This document shows, one piece after another, positions 24,927 to 36,440 of a stretch of 64,000 nucleotides of DNA; the first letter of the stretch is position 1; each line of letters opens with the position of its first letter. The notes beneath the pieces are model-generated. The model was not told the origin of the DNA. It saw nothing but the letters and a program-made list of their open reading frames with translations, and ran no database searches. Location of the stretch: contig CM060843.1 in NCBI GenBank assembly GCA_030762175.1, positions 27,796,501 through 27,860,500 of the forward strand. Reading direction: 5' to 3'. The translations under genes and the position numbers were made by a program. The stretch is from Metallyticus violacea. Lineage: Eukaryota; Arthropoda; Insecta; Mantodea; Metallyticidae.

Positions 24927-26110
24927 GTCCGGACCTCGCAACCTCGCGTCCCCTCTATACAAAGGGACAGAGTAGCCAGGTCATAAAAATTCCGATCCCC
25001 AAATACAGCTAGCAAGAGCGATATTATAGCCGGAAAACCTTGAAAAAAGACGCAACTCTAACAAAGCATAACGAGACATGTTTGTAACACCAGAACAACT
25101 TGAGGGGGATCTGGGAGGAAAAGTAAAATAAACAAGCCTAGGAGTTCATTAGTAGGAGGACCCTTAGAGAAATCGGCGCCAAATTGTAGTCTATAGGGAA
25201 CAAATCGGGAACCACGTGATTCTCATGTAGCCAACCTACGAGTAGAACTTAAAAAGACGCTACGAGAATTTGAATATAAAATTAAAGAAAGCATATGAGA
25301 CTGACCGACCGAGGAATTAATAAAATTTACGGGAAACCGAAAAGCCCCGCAGTTCAGCAGTTCACGCAGTACAGGCAGGCAGTTCACGCAGTTCAGGCAG
25401 GAGCAGTTGATCAGTTTTTAGTCAGTCACGCAGTGCAATGCAAGCACCAGATTAAGCAGTTTTTTTTAAGTCAGTCAAGCCCTGCAGTTCAGGCAGGAGC
25501 AGTTGACCAGTTTAATCAGTCTTAGTTTTAGTCAGTCAGCAGTTAGCAGTTGCCGTCGTTCAGTTGACAATTAGTTTGTGTTACTTCTTCTCGGACAGTT
25601 CGAGTTAATTATTCGGCAGTTGCTCAGTTCCAGCTACCTAGTTAGTCAGTCAAGCAGTCAGTTGCTAGTTAATTAGACAGTCCGCAGTTAGTTCAGTTCG
25701 AGTGACTTACTTCATAGCCAGACAGTTCGAGGTTCTCTTCCGGCAAGAAAATATACTTTATATAGATAAATGGGATTCATCGTCTTTGTGTAACTGTAAA
25801 ATAAACAATTCTCAAAAGAATTTATATGTCTCTTGAAGAGAAGACGAGAGTGTTCCCAGTCCACATCCTGTCTCCCTGGTAACGTGCATACGTTCCAAAA
25901 ACCAAAAACAAATAAGTTATTCTCATGCGCCGGAGCAGTGGTAGTGACGTGGTGAACACATCATAGTAGCGGAGAGACTGAAGAGGAAGGAGAAAGACGC
26001 CAACTACACGACAAGAAGCACCAGCGAAAATACCAACTAGCAGATGCTTCCGCTTCCTCCTTACACACTTCTTTCTCTGTCACTACCACAAATATAAACC
26101 CTGAGATCCC
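24927..26110. other. GC-richer tract with CAGT-rich array; possible LTR debris
   Basis: Composition changes near 24927. The tract holds a CAGT-rich array (25340-25740), AATAAA near 25799, and TGGTAGTGACGTGGTGAAC near 25940, which faintly resembles a retrotransposon primer-binding site. No gag or pol frame follows and no second LTR was found, so the call is tentative. Confidence 0.25.
25340..25740 (+). repeat. CAGT-rich degenerate tandem array
   Basis: Dense CAGTTCAG, CAGTCAG and GCAGGAGCAGTTGA motifs occur. One longer block (GCAGTTCAGGCAGGAGCAGT) recurs at about 25388 and 25483, 95 bp apart. The sequence is similar in character to the 27-bp minisatellite at 1550 but irregular in period. The 76-residue frame at 25295-25525 is an effect of the repeat. 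Confidence 0.75.
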
Positions 26111-26212
26111 ATATCAATTAATCCCATCTTAATTAATCTTAACCTTTTTAATAAACCCCCTTACATAGCCCAGCTACACGACAAATACCGCTGCACAATA
26201 AAGATTTTTTTC

Positions 26213-26215
<3 letters not shown>

Positions 26216-26250
<35 letters not shown>
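26216..26250. repeat. (TC)n microsatellite
   Basis: A pure CT run followed by a T run. Confidence 0.95.
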
Positions 26251-26256
<6 letters not shown>

Positions 26257-26990
26257 CCTCGCGACTCTAGGCCAAGTAATTTAAGAGATATCGTCATATG
26301 TTGGGATTTTATTTTCAGACCTTCTTTAGAAAAGTCCAATGAACATTAGGTGAAAAGTAACACCTTCTTACCGATGTTAGACATAAATGTATGTCCACCA
26401 TTCAGGGAATTTGTCAACAGTTTCGGTTTATCCTGAGGTCTACACATCTCAACGTACACAGTTAAATAAGGTGCGGCAATCTTCTTACATTCTACACACA
26501 CGAGGACCATATCGGCTTTTTCAGCATTAGTAAACAATACAATCTTCTCTAGCACACCCAGCATGCCCTACTTCTGCGATATATCACGGCATAATAACAA
26601 GGATATGTCATTGTATTTCGTGTAAAGGATACAAAACATAAACACAAACTACTCATACGGTCGCGGTAGGCAGGAATGTGCAGTGCATTTCCAGTACTTA
26701 AGCAGTAAGGTAGGGCAGACAACCCTTTAAAAGTTTCATATAACTAAGGCTCTGATTTTTCATCCCATATTAAATTTGTATAAAGTTTAGGCACTCCCTA
26801 AGTACACGGCTCAGAGATGTGGATCAGAGAGAGAGAGAGAAACCTACATTCAGCTCAACAGATTTCCTAAACAAGTATTACCACAAAACCTTAAGGGTGG
26901 TAGAGATATTGCAGGCCTGGAAAAGAAAAAAAAATTAAGCAAGTGTGAAACCTTGTAATAATGTTTTATGTTTTGTTTTTGTGTGCAAAA
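26251..26990. other. no gene recognised
   Basis: The minus frame 26564-26346 (72 residues) has no recognisable motif. Nothing else is visible. Confidence 0.35.
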
Positions 26991-27241
26991 TATTTAATGG
27001 TCGTCTTAAGCACTCAGGCATCACAGGCGGTGAGCACAGATGATACATAAGATAAAATGATAAACTAAGAAAGGATTTTTTTAAAGGAAGAAAGCGTTGC
27101 AGATCCAAGTTTAGGGACATTTGCCATTTATGAGGACCGAGGAAAATCTGGAAAAAACCTCAGTCAGGGAGGACAGTTCTGTTGGAAACTGAACCCCAGA
27201 CCTCCCGCTCATGAGTCCGCGCTTTACCGACCTCGCAGAAG
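26991..27241 (-). repeat. SINE-B copy
   Basis: On the minus strand the tRNA-like head lies near 27240-27180, followed by CCTCCCTGACTGAGG and the body down to a GTTAAA-like end. Blocks shared with the copy at 36144 include GGAGGACAGTTCTG and CCTCCCGCTCATGAGTCC on the plus strand. Confidence 0.8.
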
Positions 27242-28350
27242 TAGGTCCCTTATTCAAAATATAAATATGTTATATGGTCTATTAAGAAAGTAGTGGCAAC
27301 ACTGTCCGCGTGCTGCTAATGAACAATCAGAGCATTGTTCTTAGATGTCTAGAGAAAGAACACAAGTTTTTCAAAGCACTCAGCTTCAATACGTGTAGTC
27401 GGACAGATGCGAAGCTGTCAAGAAGTGATGTAAAATTGAACCGCCCTTAAGCGACGTTTTCTAAATATGCGTATTAATTAAAATTGAGATGGCACATGAC
27501 AGGAACGCGAGTGAACAGCCCCTTGGGTGTCAACTATTCTACAAGGAAAGAAGAGCGCCATATTTAATTCCATGGTCCTCAAAGCACATTAAATTGATTC
27601 AATCACTGATGGTGGAGAGCGAGGGATTTAGCCGCAGAAGTCGAAATAAACAGCTTTAAAGCAGGATCCTTATCCTTGAACATCAACAAAAACAGCTTAT
27701 CAGCGCCTACTAGATGGGTGGCAGCGGGTAATAGATATGGCAGGGGATTATAATGAAAAAATATAAAAGTCCCCAGGTTCTAGAAAATGGTTTGACACGA
27801 AAATATTGCCATTACTTTCTTCTCAGCTCTCATCTATACTGTCAGATAGTTTATAAACATCTAAGTGAACTTACTGAAAGGTAGTACATATAACCATTAC
27901 GTATGAGTAAAAGATGCATTGCAAACTATGGCATGCTCTGTTGCGAATATAAATAAAAAATAAATAAACATACACATTGAAGCCAAGAACTCAATGCACA
28001 ATATCTTATCTAAAGAACGTTACAGAAAATTAAATAAAAGCTTTAGTCCGTTATGCAGAACGTAAGAGCTGATGCTTCAATAGTGTCACAGATGCTTCTA
28101 AAATTAGTTCAATTTTCCATTTCGCTCATTGTATGCATGTTTCATAGTTTCTAAAGAAAGTATGAGTTTTAAATGGACAAGGAAGGGAAGGAAAAAGCAT
28201 ACTGCTGAAAAATGCACATACATTAAACAATTACAGTCAGTAATGTTTCGGAATGAGTGTGCTATCAATGGAGCTATTGGCTCGTGGCAAATCATATACA
28301 GATACACGGTTGCTTGGTAGATGACATATTGATGTAAGAGAGAAAGAGTT
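27242..28350. other. no gene recognised
   Basis: Unassigned sequence. Two 60-odd-residue frames on opposite strands overlap at 28104-28320 without recognisable motifs. Confidence 0.35.
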
Positions 28351-28620
28351 GATTTGGTTTACTTACGGACGCTATTTAACATCTCAGTCATCAGCGACCC
28401 ATTCTATTCAGGACGTGAAACGACCGATAAATTTTGCTCAGAGGCCTTTTCTTTCAGGCTTGAGGTTCTTTATCGTGCCGTAAATGTACGACACGGGACC
28501 CACAGCTTTACTTCCCTTCCGAAGGAAGCCATACTTAGGATTTTTACGCCCGAAAAATTCCATCAGTCCTGGCCGGGAGTAGAAGACAATATGGTTATCA
28601 TCACAACACCAGGACCGACA
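28351..28620 (-). repeat. SINE-A copy
   Basis: The minus strand begins TGTCGGTCCTGGTGTTG and carries a damaged tRNA head (about 15-20 bp lost around the B box) and the standard body with TTTCGGGCGTAAAAATCC and AGAACCTCAAGCCTG. The 95-residue plus frame at 28354-28641 is antisense SINE. Confidence 0.8.
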
Positions 28621-29424
28621 CAGAGAAAAAGGACATTGTAAAATGGAAGTACTAAGCTGGACAATAATTAGATGCTCTAGAATTACGATAAAATAATTTC
28701 ACATAGTTTTAACTTTTCCTACTGGAATGCCACTAAATTCTGCAATCAAGCGATATTCGCTTTTGGTTCAGACTTTCTAGTTAAAAGAAAGAGGTGGTGG
28801 AGTTGTCATAATGCTCATCTTGATGTAAAGAAACGGGGAATCGACATTTGGCGCCGGGAGATGTGAGGCAATGTGGCGTAGCGTGGTGGTTGGGACATGA
28901 CGGGTGCGAACGTTACGCCCCACTTCCAACCCCACCTCTCCTTGGGGGATGATTAATGGTTCGCTGGATGCATACACTGCAATGACAGTACTAGCAGGGT
29001 GCATATAAGGAAACACGACAGGAGCAGGGTGCGGTACCCAAATCCATTTTCCAGTACCTGTCATTCTCAGTGAACGTGCTGAAAGCTTCATCCCCCTTCC
29101 ATCCGGTCAGTTTGCTCTTTATGCCCCGAAACATTACGGCGGATTAACAACATGAAATTCTGCTCCCTCTGCTCAGACAATCTCAGCTTCATTATCAACC
29201 ATTACACTTCTACATCTACAGACGGCTAATACAAATAATTTGTTTAAGTGAATACATTTTTCAATACTTTTAATACGAAAAATACGTTGACAGCTTATAG
29301 ACTAATTCACCATACAGCTGGAGAAATTTTTTGAATTAGCCTGTTACTCATACAGAATGTCATGTTCAAAATCAGTAAAGAAATAAATCTAGATCTCATG
29401 TTAATGCAGTTTTGTTTTTATGCA
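28621..29424. other. no gene recognised; one GC-richer open tract
   Basis: The minus frame 29091-28777 stays open for 104 residues in GC-richer DNA but shows no motif I recognise. The rest is AT-rich. Confidence 0.35.
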
Positions 29425-29426
29425 TA

Positions 29427-30657
29427 AGAGGGTAGGTCCATAAGTTTGCGGCCTTGCCGATATCACATTCACAAAGCACTTATCTGGTGTCATACATTAT
29501 CTGTTCAAGTAAATAACTGAAGCTGTAACTTCCGCTCCACTGTGTTCAGTTGTTTAGATATAGTTACATAAAGAAGGCTACGTTTAGAAGATTGCGACAT
29601 GTTCAAAATGGAGTATCGAGCTGTTATGTTATTCACAAGAGAAGGACTTACTCTATATGAAATTAAACAGCGATTGAAGGGTGTATATGGGGAAGCATCC
29701 CCCTCATATTCTATCGTAAAAGAATGGGCCAAACAGGGTCGAAAAAAAATTGAAAACAAAGAGCCTGCAGGTTGCCCTTTGGAGGTGCTCACTCCCGAAA
29801 ACATCACTCTTGTGGAAGAAGAAATCGTGGAAGACCGGCGGCTCAAAGTTACAGAAATAGCAACAAGATTGGCATTTCTAAAACAAGAGTCCTTCGAATT
29901 ATTCATTAACATTTAAAGATGAATAGACTTTTTTCCTCAGTCCATAAGCAGCAACGAGTCATCTGGCGTCAGGTATTTTTTGAGCTCTGCCGTGGCAAAG
30001 AAAGAAAAGTCCTACAAACCATTGTTAAAGGAGATGAAACTGTGGTCCTCTACAACCCCATTGTCCAAATGAGAACCAATGGAGTGGCGTGAACCTGGCG
30101 AAGCACCGCCTATAAAGGCCAAGGTAATTCAGTCAACCAAGAAGATCGTGGCCACAATCTTTTGGGACTGTGAAGGAATATTCTTCATTGACTTCAAGGA
30201 GAGGAACACTACAGTAATTGAGGAGTACTATGCTAGTCTACTGCACAGACTACGTGCTTCCATCATAGAGAAAAGGCAAGGAAAGCTGAGTGGTGGTGTG
30301 CGCCTTCTTCACGATAACGCTCCTGTGCACACAGACTCTTGTTACAAAGGGAGCTGTGAAGAATTGTGACTTCAAGGAGATCGACCATCTAGCTCCCAGT
30401 GACTATTTCCTCTTCTCAAAACTTATGAAGGACCTTCGTAGAATGAAATTTAAGTGTGACGAAGAAGTGATGGATGCTGTTTATGTTCATATTGGAGACA
30501 AGACTTTTGACTACTTTCGAGGAGGACTGAAATGCTAATTTAAAGATATGAGAAGTGTATTGCAATAAAGGATAACTAGATTGAAAAGTGAAATATAGTT
30601 TTTGTGTTTATCATACCTAGAAAATGGTTAGGCCGGAAACGTATGGATCTACCCTCG
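29427..30657 (+). mobile_element. mariner-A copy 3
   Basis: Left end AGGTCCATAAGTTTGCGGCC and right end GGCCGGAAACGTATGGATC are inverted copies. TA is at 29425-29426 and 30658-30659. At 1231 bp it is close to full length and gives the best view of both termini. Confidence 0.9.
29599..30590 (+). pseudogene. mariner-A transposase, copy 3, inactive
   Basis: MFKMEYRAVMLFTREGLTL opens a 105-residue N-terminal frame (29599-29916) with VYGEASPSYSIVKEWAK. The HTH-HTH linker is broken after ATRLAFLK. The frame 30079-30369 holds TIFWDCEGIFFIDFKERN (first catalytic Asp) and LLHDNAPVH (second). Before the third Asp an 18-bp in-frame deletion (near 30389) removes PPYSPD-type residues, leaving DHLAPSDYFLF, so the spacing to the third Asp drops from 34 to 28 residues. 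A single-base shift also separates HDNAPVH from that tail. Confidence 0.85.
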
Positions 30658-30785
30658 TATCTTTTTCTAAGGTTGCTGTAGTATATTAATACAGAATGTG
30701 AATACTGCTTTTTACGTAGAACTACTTCCAAAACCCCTTAAATTGAAACGAAATTATATTTTTCTAAAGGAAAATGGGGAATTTT

Positions 30786-31035
30786 GATTTGGTTTATTTA
30801 CGGACACTCTTTAACATCGCAGGTCATCAGCGTCCCATTCAATTCAGGGAGTGAAACGGCCGACAAATTTTGCTCAGATGCCTCTTCTTTCAGGCTTGAG
30901 GTTCTTTTTTGTGCCGTAAATGTACGACACGGGATCCACGGCTTTACTTCCCTTCCGAAGGAAGCCATACTTAGGATTTTAACGCACGAAAAAAATCTAT
31001 AGGTCCTGACCGGGTTCGAACCCGCGAACTTGAGC
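30786..31035 (-). repeat. SINE-A copy, truncated in the tRNA head
   Basis: The body and B box (GGTTCGAACCCG, palindromic core) are present. Sequence beyond the anticodon region (31036 onward) does not match the SINE, so the A box and 5' acceptor strand are missing. Its 5' part was later included in a 222-bp tandem duplication. Confidence 0.8.
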
Positions 31036-31414
31036 TTGCATCGAATTGTGGATAAGTACTACATGTAATTAAAGTGGTATGGAAGAGTTGTCCGTCTCAG
31101 TGATATTGTTGATTCCATTTTAAACACGTATAATTCTAGTGAATTCATTTTTATATGCCTTATTGTTTTACATTAAAGATTGCTATTCATACTTAGGATT
31201 TTAACGCACGAAAAAAATCTATAGGTCCTGACCGGGTTCGAACCCGCGAACTTGAGTTTGCATCGAATTGTGGATAAGTACTACATGTAATTAAAGTGGT
31301 ATGGAAGAGTTGTCCGTCTCAGTGATATTGTTGGTTCCATTTTAAGCACGTATAATTCTAGTGAATTCATTTTTATATGCCTTATTGTTTTACATTAAAG
31401 ATTGCTATTCATAC
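30966..31414 (+). repeat. 222-bp tandem duplication
   Basis: Unit 1 is 30966-31187 and unit 2 is 31188-31409. Both start CATACTTAGGATTTTAACGC, and the array ends with a further CATAC. Only three differences were seen between units (C/T at the GAGCTTGCAT site, A/G in TTGATTCC, A/G in TTAAACACG), so it is recent. Unit 1 includes the 5' part of the truncated SINE-A plus unrelated flank. Confidence 0.95.
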
Positions 31415-34400
31415 GAGCTGTAAAGTTTACGAAAGGAAAGCTTATTTACTTTGAGGATATCTATCATAAGACCATGCGATCGAAGCTTTCTATACACTCT
31501 CTGGAGGTTTAGGTACTCCCTTGTGTCATCTTCCACTTTTCGGCATTTCATATGAAGAAAACGCCTGTAAAATAAGTTAAAACATTGTACGCCCATTTCA
31601 ATGGAATTGTTTTAATGTTCCCTTTTTATTTTTACTAAGTTTTTAACTTTAGGCCCCTATTGTTGACTAAAATGGAAAAAATAAAACTGTTAGTATTAAA
31701 TTATGTCGTACTTCCTTTGTGACATAAAATTAGGAAAGTTTGATGAGGTTGCTCAACTAAGAAGCATGAGTTGATAGTAGATGTAGTTGATAAAAGGTAT
31801 ATCGACGCAAAATTTGCAACAAAAAACTGTAAAAGGAAATACTTTTTATTTTATATACAGTAAACATTCATGGGTAAAAACTTATTTTTGACACTACAGG
31901 ATGAAATATAAATGCCATTTGCCGTACTTTTATACAAAAATTTCTTTTGGACTTTTCCGATGCACTGCTGACGAACTTAAATTTCTAATCATACCAACGA
32001 CAGCAGTATATTCATAAAGCATAGCGTCTTCGGCGTTGGCTAATTTGATAAGATAAAATCTCCAGTCTTGCCGCTATTATGCATTTATTTAGAGAAACAC
32101 AACGCCTCGTTCATTGTATTTCCTTTTACACTTCTACACTTAAATATCTAAGCTAGTTATAACGTCTACCAGAAGACACATAACCATCACTTGATACATC
32201 ACTGATTTAGTTTAACACTCCTACATTTCTTGTGCTATAGTTAATTTTATCTTACCGCGTCTTTTAAAACAAGTTTTTTATTAATGAAAACACCGAGATA
32301 TTTTCACTCTGCATAGAGAGGCTTTGGTTTTTAGCACTTAATTTCAGATGGGAAATTTAGAATCAACGAAGTGAAATGTTAAAGAGGTTTGGTGCATGGG
32401 GTAATTACAGATTCATGTTCAGAAATTAATAATAAGCTAAATAGGGTGGCATTTTGTAACAGAATGACTTATTCTTTCTTAGTGGTCGAAAGAATATGTT
32501 ACTCACCCATCAACAGCGTAACATCTTAATTTAGCGTTATTATAATCAACAATATTTATACATAATTCCATATTTACGTGCCAATAGGAACACAAACACT
32601 AATAACAAAATTGCAATTCTACTTTTTTTCCCTAGCGTTACGAGATATCTTTCATTATTTACTTTATGTAACGGTTAATCGTCTTGTAGCCCTAAGATAT
32701 TGAAAGACATCTAATTAAAAATTAGAGATACAAAAGAAATGGACAATCTTATCCGTGCCGATGTGATACTTTCTTGCTACTGGAGATCTCGTCGAGTGAT
32801 TTCGTGAAAACTGTGCGCTTAGATTTAATTCAACTTATTTTGTATCTTTATGCTGTTTCAGTGTATCCAATCTTAAGTTCACTGCCTTTAAAATGTAACT
32901 GTAACAAAAGCCGTAGTTTATTTGAAACGTTAACAACCGAAAGGATGTGTTTTGCATTATATTGATTATTCGTACTCACAAATTATTGCAACAGAAATAA
33001 AGCGATGTGATTTAGAACCTAATAAATATGTTTTAGAGTGCTGGAAGTATAATATTTTAAAAGGTTTAATTTACTCCAATGGTGCAATACTGTAAGCATA
33101 GTTTCTTCTGGAATTATCAGATTATTTTACTTTGAGATAACCTGTTTAAGAGGCGTAATGCTTCTCAATTCAAACACAGCAAGTTTGAGTACGTTTTTCA
33201 GATGTGAGAAAAGTTGGTGTGATTTTTAATTGCACTACTTAGCGTTTCATGAATATCACAGGATTTGCTCCTAAAAATAGATAAATGTTGTAAGATTTCT
33301 GTTTGAATTTGAGTGAGATTCTTTAGACGCACGCTATACAACTCAATGACAGCACAGATTTTTAAGACATCTCAAAAAATATCCGAAATTGCGCAATGAT
33401 GTTATTCTAGTCTGTTATACACCATTCATTAACCACGATATTTGAAAATTAGATGCGGATTTGCTCGCCCGTTCTGTCTTCACAGAGACTGTTTACTTGG
33501 GTATTATGCATGTAAAGAGAAACGCAACTGCAAAAGAGGTTTGAGAACACGGTTCCATTAGCAATTCTCAAAGACATGTTCCGCTGAAGCAAGGCACATA
33601 GGGCGAACCAGTTTACGCATGTAGAATAGCACCTTGACAATGTGCAGATAACATGGAGGTGGTAGAGTGTTAAGAGTGGGCACGACCATCCCCTGCGAAA
33701 CCTGACAAGAAAAAGAAGTTGACGCCATGTGCATGACAAGTAGAACAGAAAGGGTGGAGTCTACTCTTTAGAATTTTGATTCACGCACGTTTTCAACCTC
33801 AGACCTCCTCCCTCCCGGTCCTACCTCTTCGCCCTTACTCGACAGAGTCCCTTTCAACGCACGGTAGCATCATACATCAAGTTCCTTACGCGCTCCAAGT
33901 AACACGGGCGTTTTGTTTGTTCCGGACACATGAGTGGTTAAGTTCATACATCTCGTCACAACCGTCAGAATAACCACATATTGCTATACATGGGAAAATA
34001 ATTTTGCTTCCACATGGCAACCGCGCACTGGAATATGCACGAGGCTTGCATTTCTCTTACACCGAGCAAATATCGAATGAATGAGTATGAACTTGTTCCT
34101 TTGTTAGATTTTTAACGAAATCAGGATAATTAATTGGAACGCCAAACATTCGCTTTCGCAAATCAACAAGAACTTGGAATTCATTAAAAGGATTGAACGT
34201 TACAGTCTTTCAAGTGTATATTTAACAGAGATATCCAACAAAACTTGGGAGAAAAAGAAAGAAATTTGTGAGAAAATTAAGTTAAATTAATTATTAAAAA
34301 TACTACATTTCTTTACTTAATTAATATTTTGCAGATAGCAAGTAGTTAGGATTCACCCAAGACAATTTTCATTTATTAAAGAAGGAGCATGTAACGGGAC

Positions 34401-34843
34401 TTACAATAATTCGCAATTATAAAACGGAACAGCGCAATAATTTCAGGGATTGTAGAAGGGTCCTAAAAAAGCAATTTGCGATAGGAAATATGTGGTCTGC
34501 GTAGCCTATTTAAAAGCAAGAAAATTAAGTTTCATATTTGATAACTAATAGCAAAAATAACAACAGCACTGAAGAAAATAAACAAATTGAACAAGTAAAT
34601 CTAGATACATATTTAAGGACAATCATTAATAACAAAGAAGGTATCAGATAAGAAGAGGTAAAACTATAATAAAATAATCAAGACATTTTATCATGTTAAA
34701 ATCCAATTTTGTGGCAAACATAAAATGATAGTAGTAATAAGGCGTTGTAGCATTGTCAGCTATTATAGAGTCATTATTAGCAACAGAGTGTAGAACAGTT
34801 TGTTTAAAAAGCTAGCCAAGCCCGTTAAAGAAAGGGAGGATAC
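31415..34843. other. no gene recognised
   Basis: Mostly AT-rich. A GC-richer tract at 33450-34060 has opposed open frames (33739-33449 minus, 33776-33973 plus) without recognisable motifs. Confidence 0.4.
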
Positions 34844-34965
34844 TGATTGGTCACTTGACCTTACCCGCCGGGCTGAATGCACGCGACTTCCTGGCAGTGC
34901 TAAGTGCCCAAGTGCCCGAGCGGCTAGCAGAAGAGAGCGACAGCGGAGATAGCCGAAGCTAACTC

Positions 34966-35260
34966 AGCGGAGAGAGCCGAAAGTAGTGGGACACAGCTAT
35001 TAGCTAGATAATAACGCTTCAGATTTAACGGTGCAATGGCGCAGGCGGTTAGAACACCATGCTAAGCGGAGAGAGCCGAAAGTAGTGGACACAGCTATTA
35101 GCTAGATAATAACGCTTCAGATTTAACGGTGCAATGGCGCAGGCGGTTAGAACATCATGCTAAGCGGAGAGAGCCGAAAGTAGTGGACACAGCTATTAGC
35201 TAGATAATAACGCTTCAGATTTAACGGTGCAATGGCGCAGGCGGTTAGAACATCATGCTA
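34966..35260 (+). repeat. 98-bp unit in three tandem copies carrying A-box-like promoter
   Basis: Units start AGCGGAGAGAGCCGAAAG at 34966, 35065 and 35163 (99, 98 and 98 bp). Each ends with GTGCAATGGCGCAGGCGG then TTAGAACA, which fits a pol III A box. They are almost identical, differing by one G insertion and C/T in ACACCATG/ACATCATG. Confidence 0.9.
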
Positions 35261-35315
35261 CACTTGTGAAGATAGGATAGTGGATTCGAATACTACCATT
35301 CCACGGTTTTTTTTT
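35226..35315 (+). promoter_or_regulatory. tRNA-like internal pol III promoter (A and B boxes)
   Basis: The last A box (TGGCGCAGGCGG near 35233) is followed about 50 bp later by a B-box-like GTGGATTCGAATACT near 35280 and then a T run from about 35307 that could terminate pol III. It is not a functional tRNA: the arms pair poorly. Confidence 0.45.
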
Positions 35316-35482
35316 CCCCCTCGCTGCCGGAGTTAAAGGAATTTGTCACAATTACAATGATTTACTCACTAAACCACTGGGTTCACTTGTTTCTAGGATT
35401 TGCCCCTGGTTAGCCGACAGATTAGGTTAGTGTGTGTATATATGAATTAGTTGCGAATTGGAATAAGAGCACATTTCCCACC

Positions 35483-35633
35483 GCTACAATATTTCAACTG
35501 TCTAATAATGCCCTCATTACAGTGATTTACTCGTCCCTATCCATTTATGATTAGAGTTTTCGGTCGTTACAATATTTCACCCGCCTAATAATGCCCTCAC
35601 TACAGTGATTTACCTGTCCCTATCCATTTATAT
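35483..35633 (+). repeat. 83-bp tandem duplication
   Basis: CTACAATATTTCAACTGTC then TAATAATGCCCTCATTACAG in the first unit (35483-35565) recurs with a few changes from 35566 (GTTACAATATTTCACCCGCC). Both end CGTCCCTATCCATTTAT or similar. It lies inside the inverted-repeat element. Confidence 0.9.
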
Positions 35634-35718
35634 TTACAAAGAAAGTGCATGTGGATGAGTTCCCCTCTCCCGGCTGTCATTCGCTTCTGGCTTGCCGCTC
35701 GAGCACTTGGGCACTTAG

Positions 35719-35740
35719 CAGCAGCAGCAGCAGCAGCAGT
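35719..35740. repeat. (CAG)n microsatellite
   Basis: Seven CAG repeats lie in the right inverted arm of the element; the left arm has only one, so the expansion came after insertion or in the source copy. Confidence 0.95.
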
Positions 35741-36143
35741 TTAGTGCTTTCAGCCCTGCGTGTAACGCCAAGTTGATTGGTCCATGTATTATGAATAACG
35801 GTTGCCTTGGTTTTTACAAGACAATCGAGAAGTAGAAACAGTATTGTTAGAACGTGCCGTTAAGGGTCGTCTGCCCAAAGCGACGCAAGGAAGCCACCCG
35901 GGGTTCATCGTAATATGTAAGGTAACTCAACATTATAATATAATAAAATATGTTAATGTAACTTTCCAACACCAACTATGTTTATTGAGAAAAACATCCA
36001 GAAGATTCCCTTTTCTAACAGGATGATTAAGATATATTTACATTAGTTTGGGTCCGGCATTAATGTCGCAATAGTCCCCTCCCAGGCAAGTGTAGGTTTT
36101 GAATAAGTTTTGCCGTTGAGGAGGCCTGGGTCTCGACAATGGT

Positions 36144-36440
36144 TTTTTTTTTTTTTGAATAGTGTTTAACGCCCGTTTTTACTACTGAGGCACCACAGGC
36201 GGTGGACACTGATGATACATGAAATGAAATAATATATTGGGAAAGGATTTTTTTTTTTTTTTTTAAAGGAAGGAAGCGTTCCAGGCCTAAGTTTAGGTAC
36301 CTCCCCGGCATTTGCCAGTTATGAAGACTGAGGAAAACCTGGAAAAAACCCCAGTCAGGGAGGACGGTCCTGGCGGGATTCGAACCGCAGACCTCCCGCT
36401 CACGAGTCCATGCCTTAACGACCTCGGCCACCCGTGGCGG
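36144..36440 (-). repeat. SINE-B copy with target duplication
   Basis: TCGACAATGGT flanks it at 36133-36143 and 36441-36451. On the minus strand the tRNA-like head (CCACGGGTGGCCGAGGTCG, B box GGTTCGAATCCC) is followed by the body and a GTGTTTAACGCC-type end with an A-rich tail. This is the best-preserved SINE-B here. The 171-residue minus frame at 36575-36060 runs through it and is not a gene. Confidence 0.9.

Larger units (their letters stand above)
34853..35773. mobile_element. non-autonomous element with long inverted ends and 9-bp target duplication
   Basis: TGATTGGTC occurs exactly at 34844-34852 and 35774-35782. Immediately inside, the left end (ACTTGACCTTACCCGCCGGG onward) and the reverse complement of the right end (ACTTGGCGTTACACGCAGGG onward) align for about 85 bp: roughly 25 of 30 in the first block, and nearly all of CTAAGTGCCCAAGTGC plus GAGCGG in the inner block. 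A CAG repeat has expanded in the right arm. The inside holds a triplicated tRNA-like segment and an 83-bp duplication and no coding frame. A 9-bp target duplication with long inverted ends fits Mutator-like elements; that assignment is inference. Confidence 0.75.

Noticed and set aside
33449..33973. GC-richer tract with opposed open frames as a possible gene start
   Set aside because: No recognisable protein, no consistent splice structure, and frames oppose each other.
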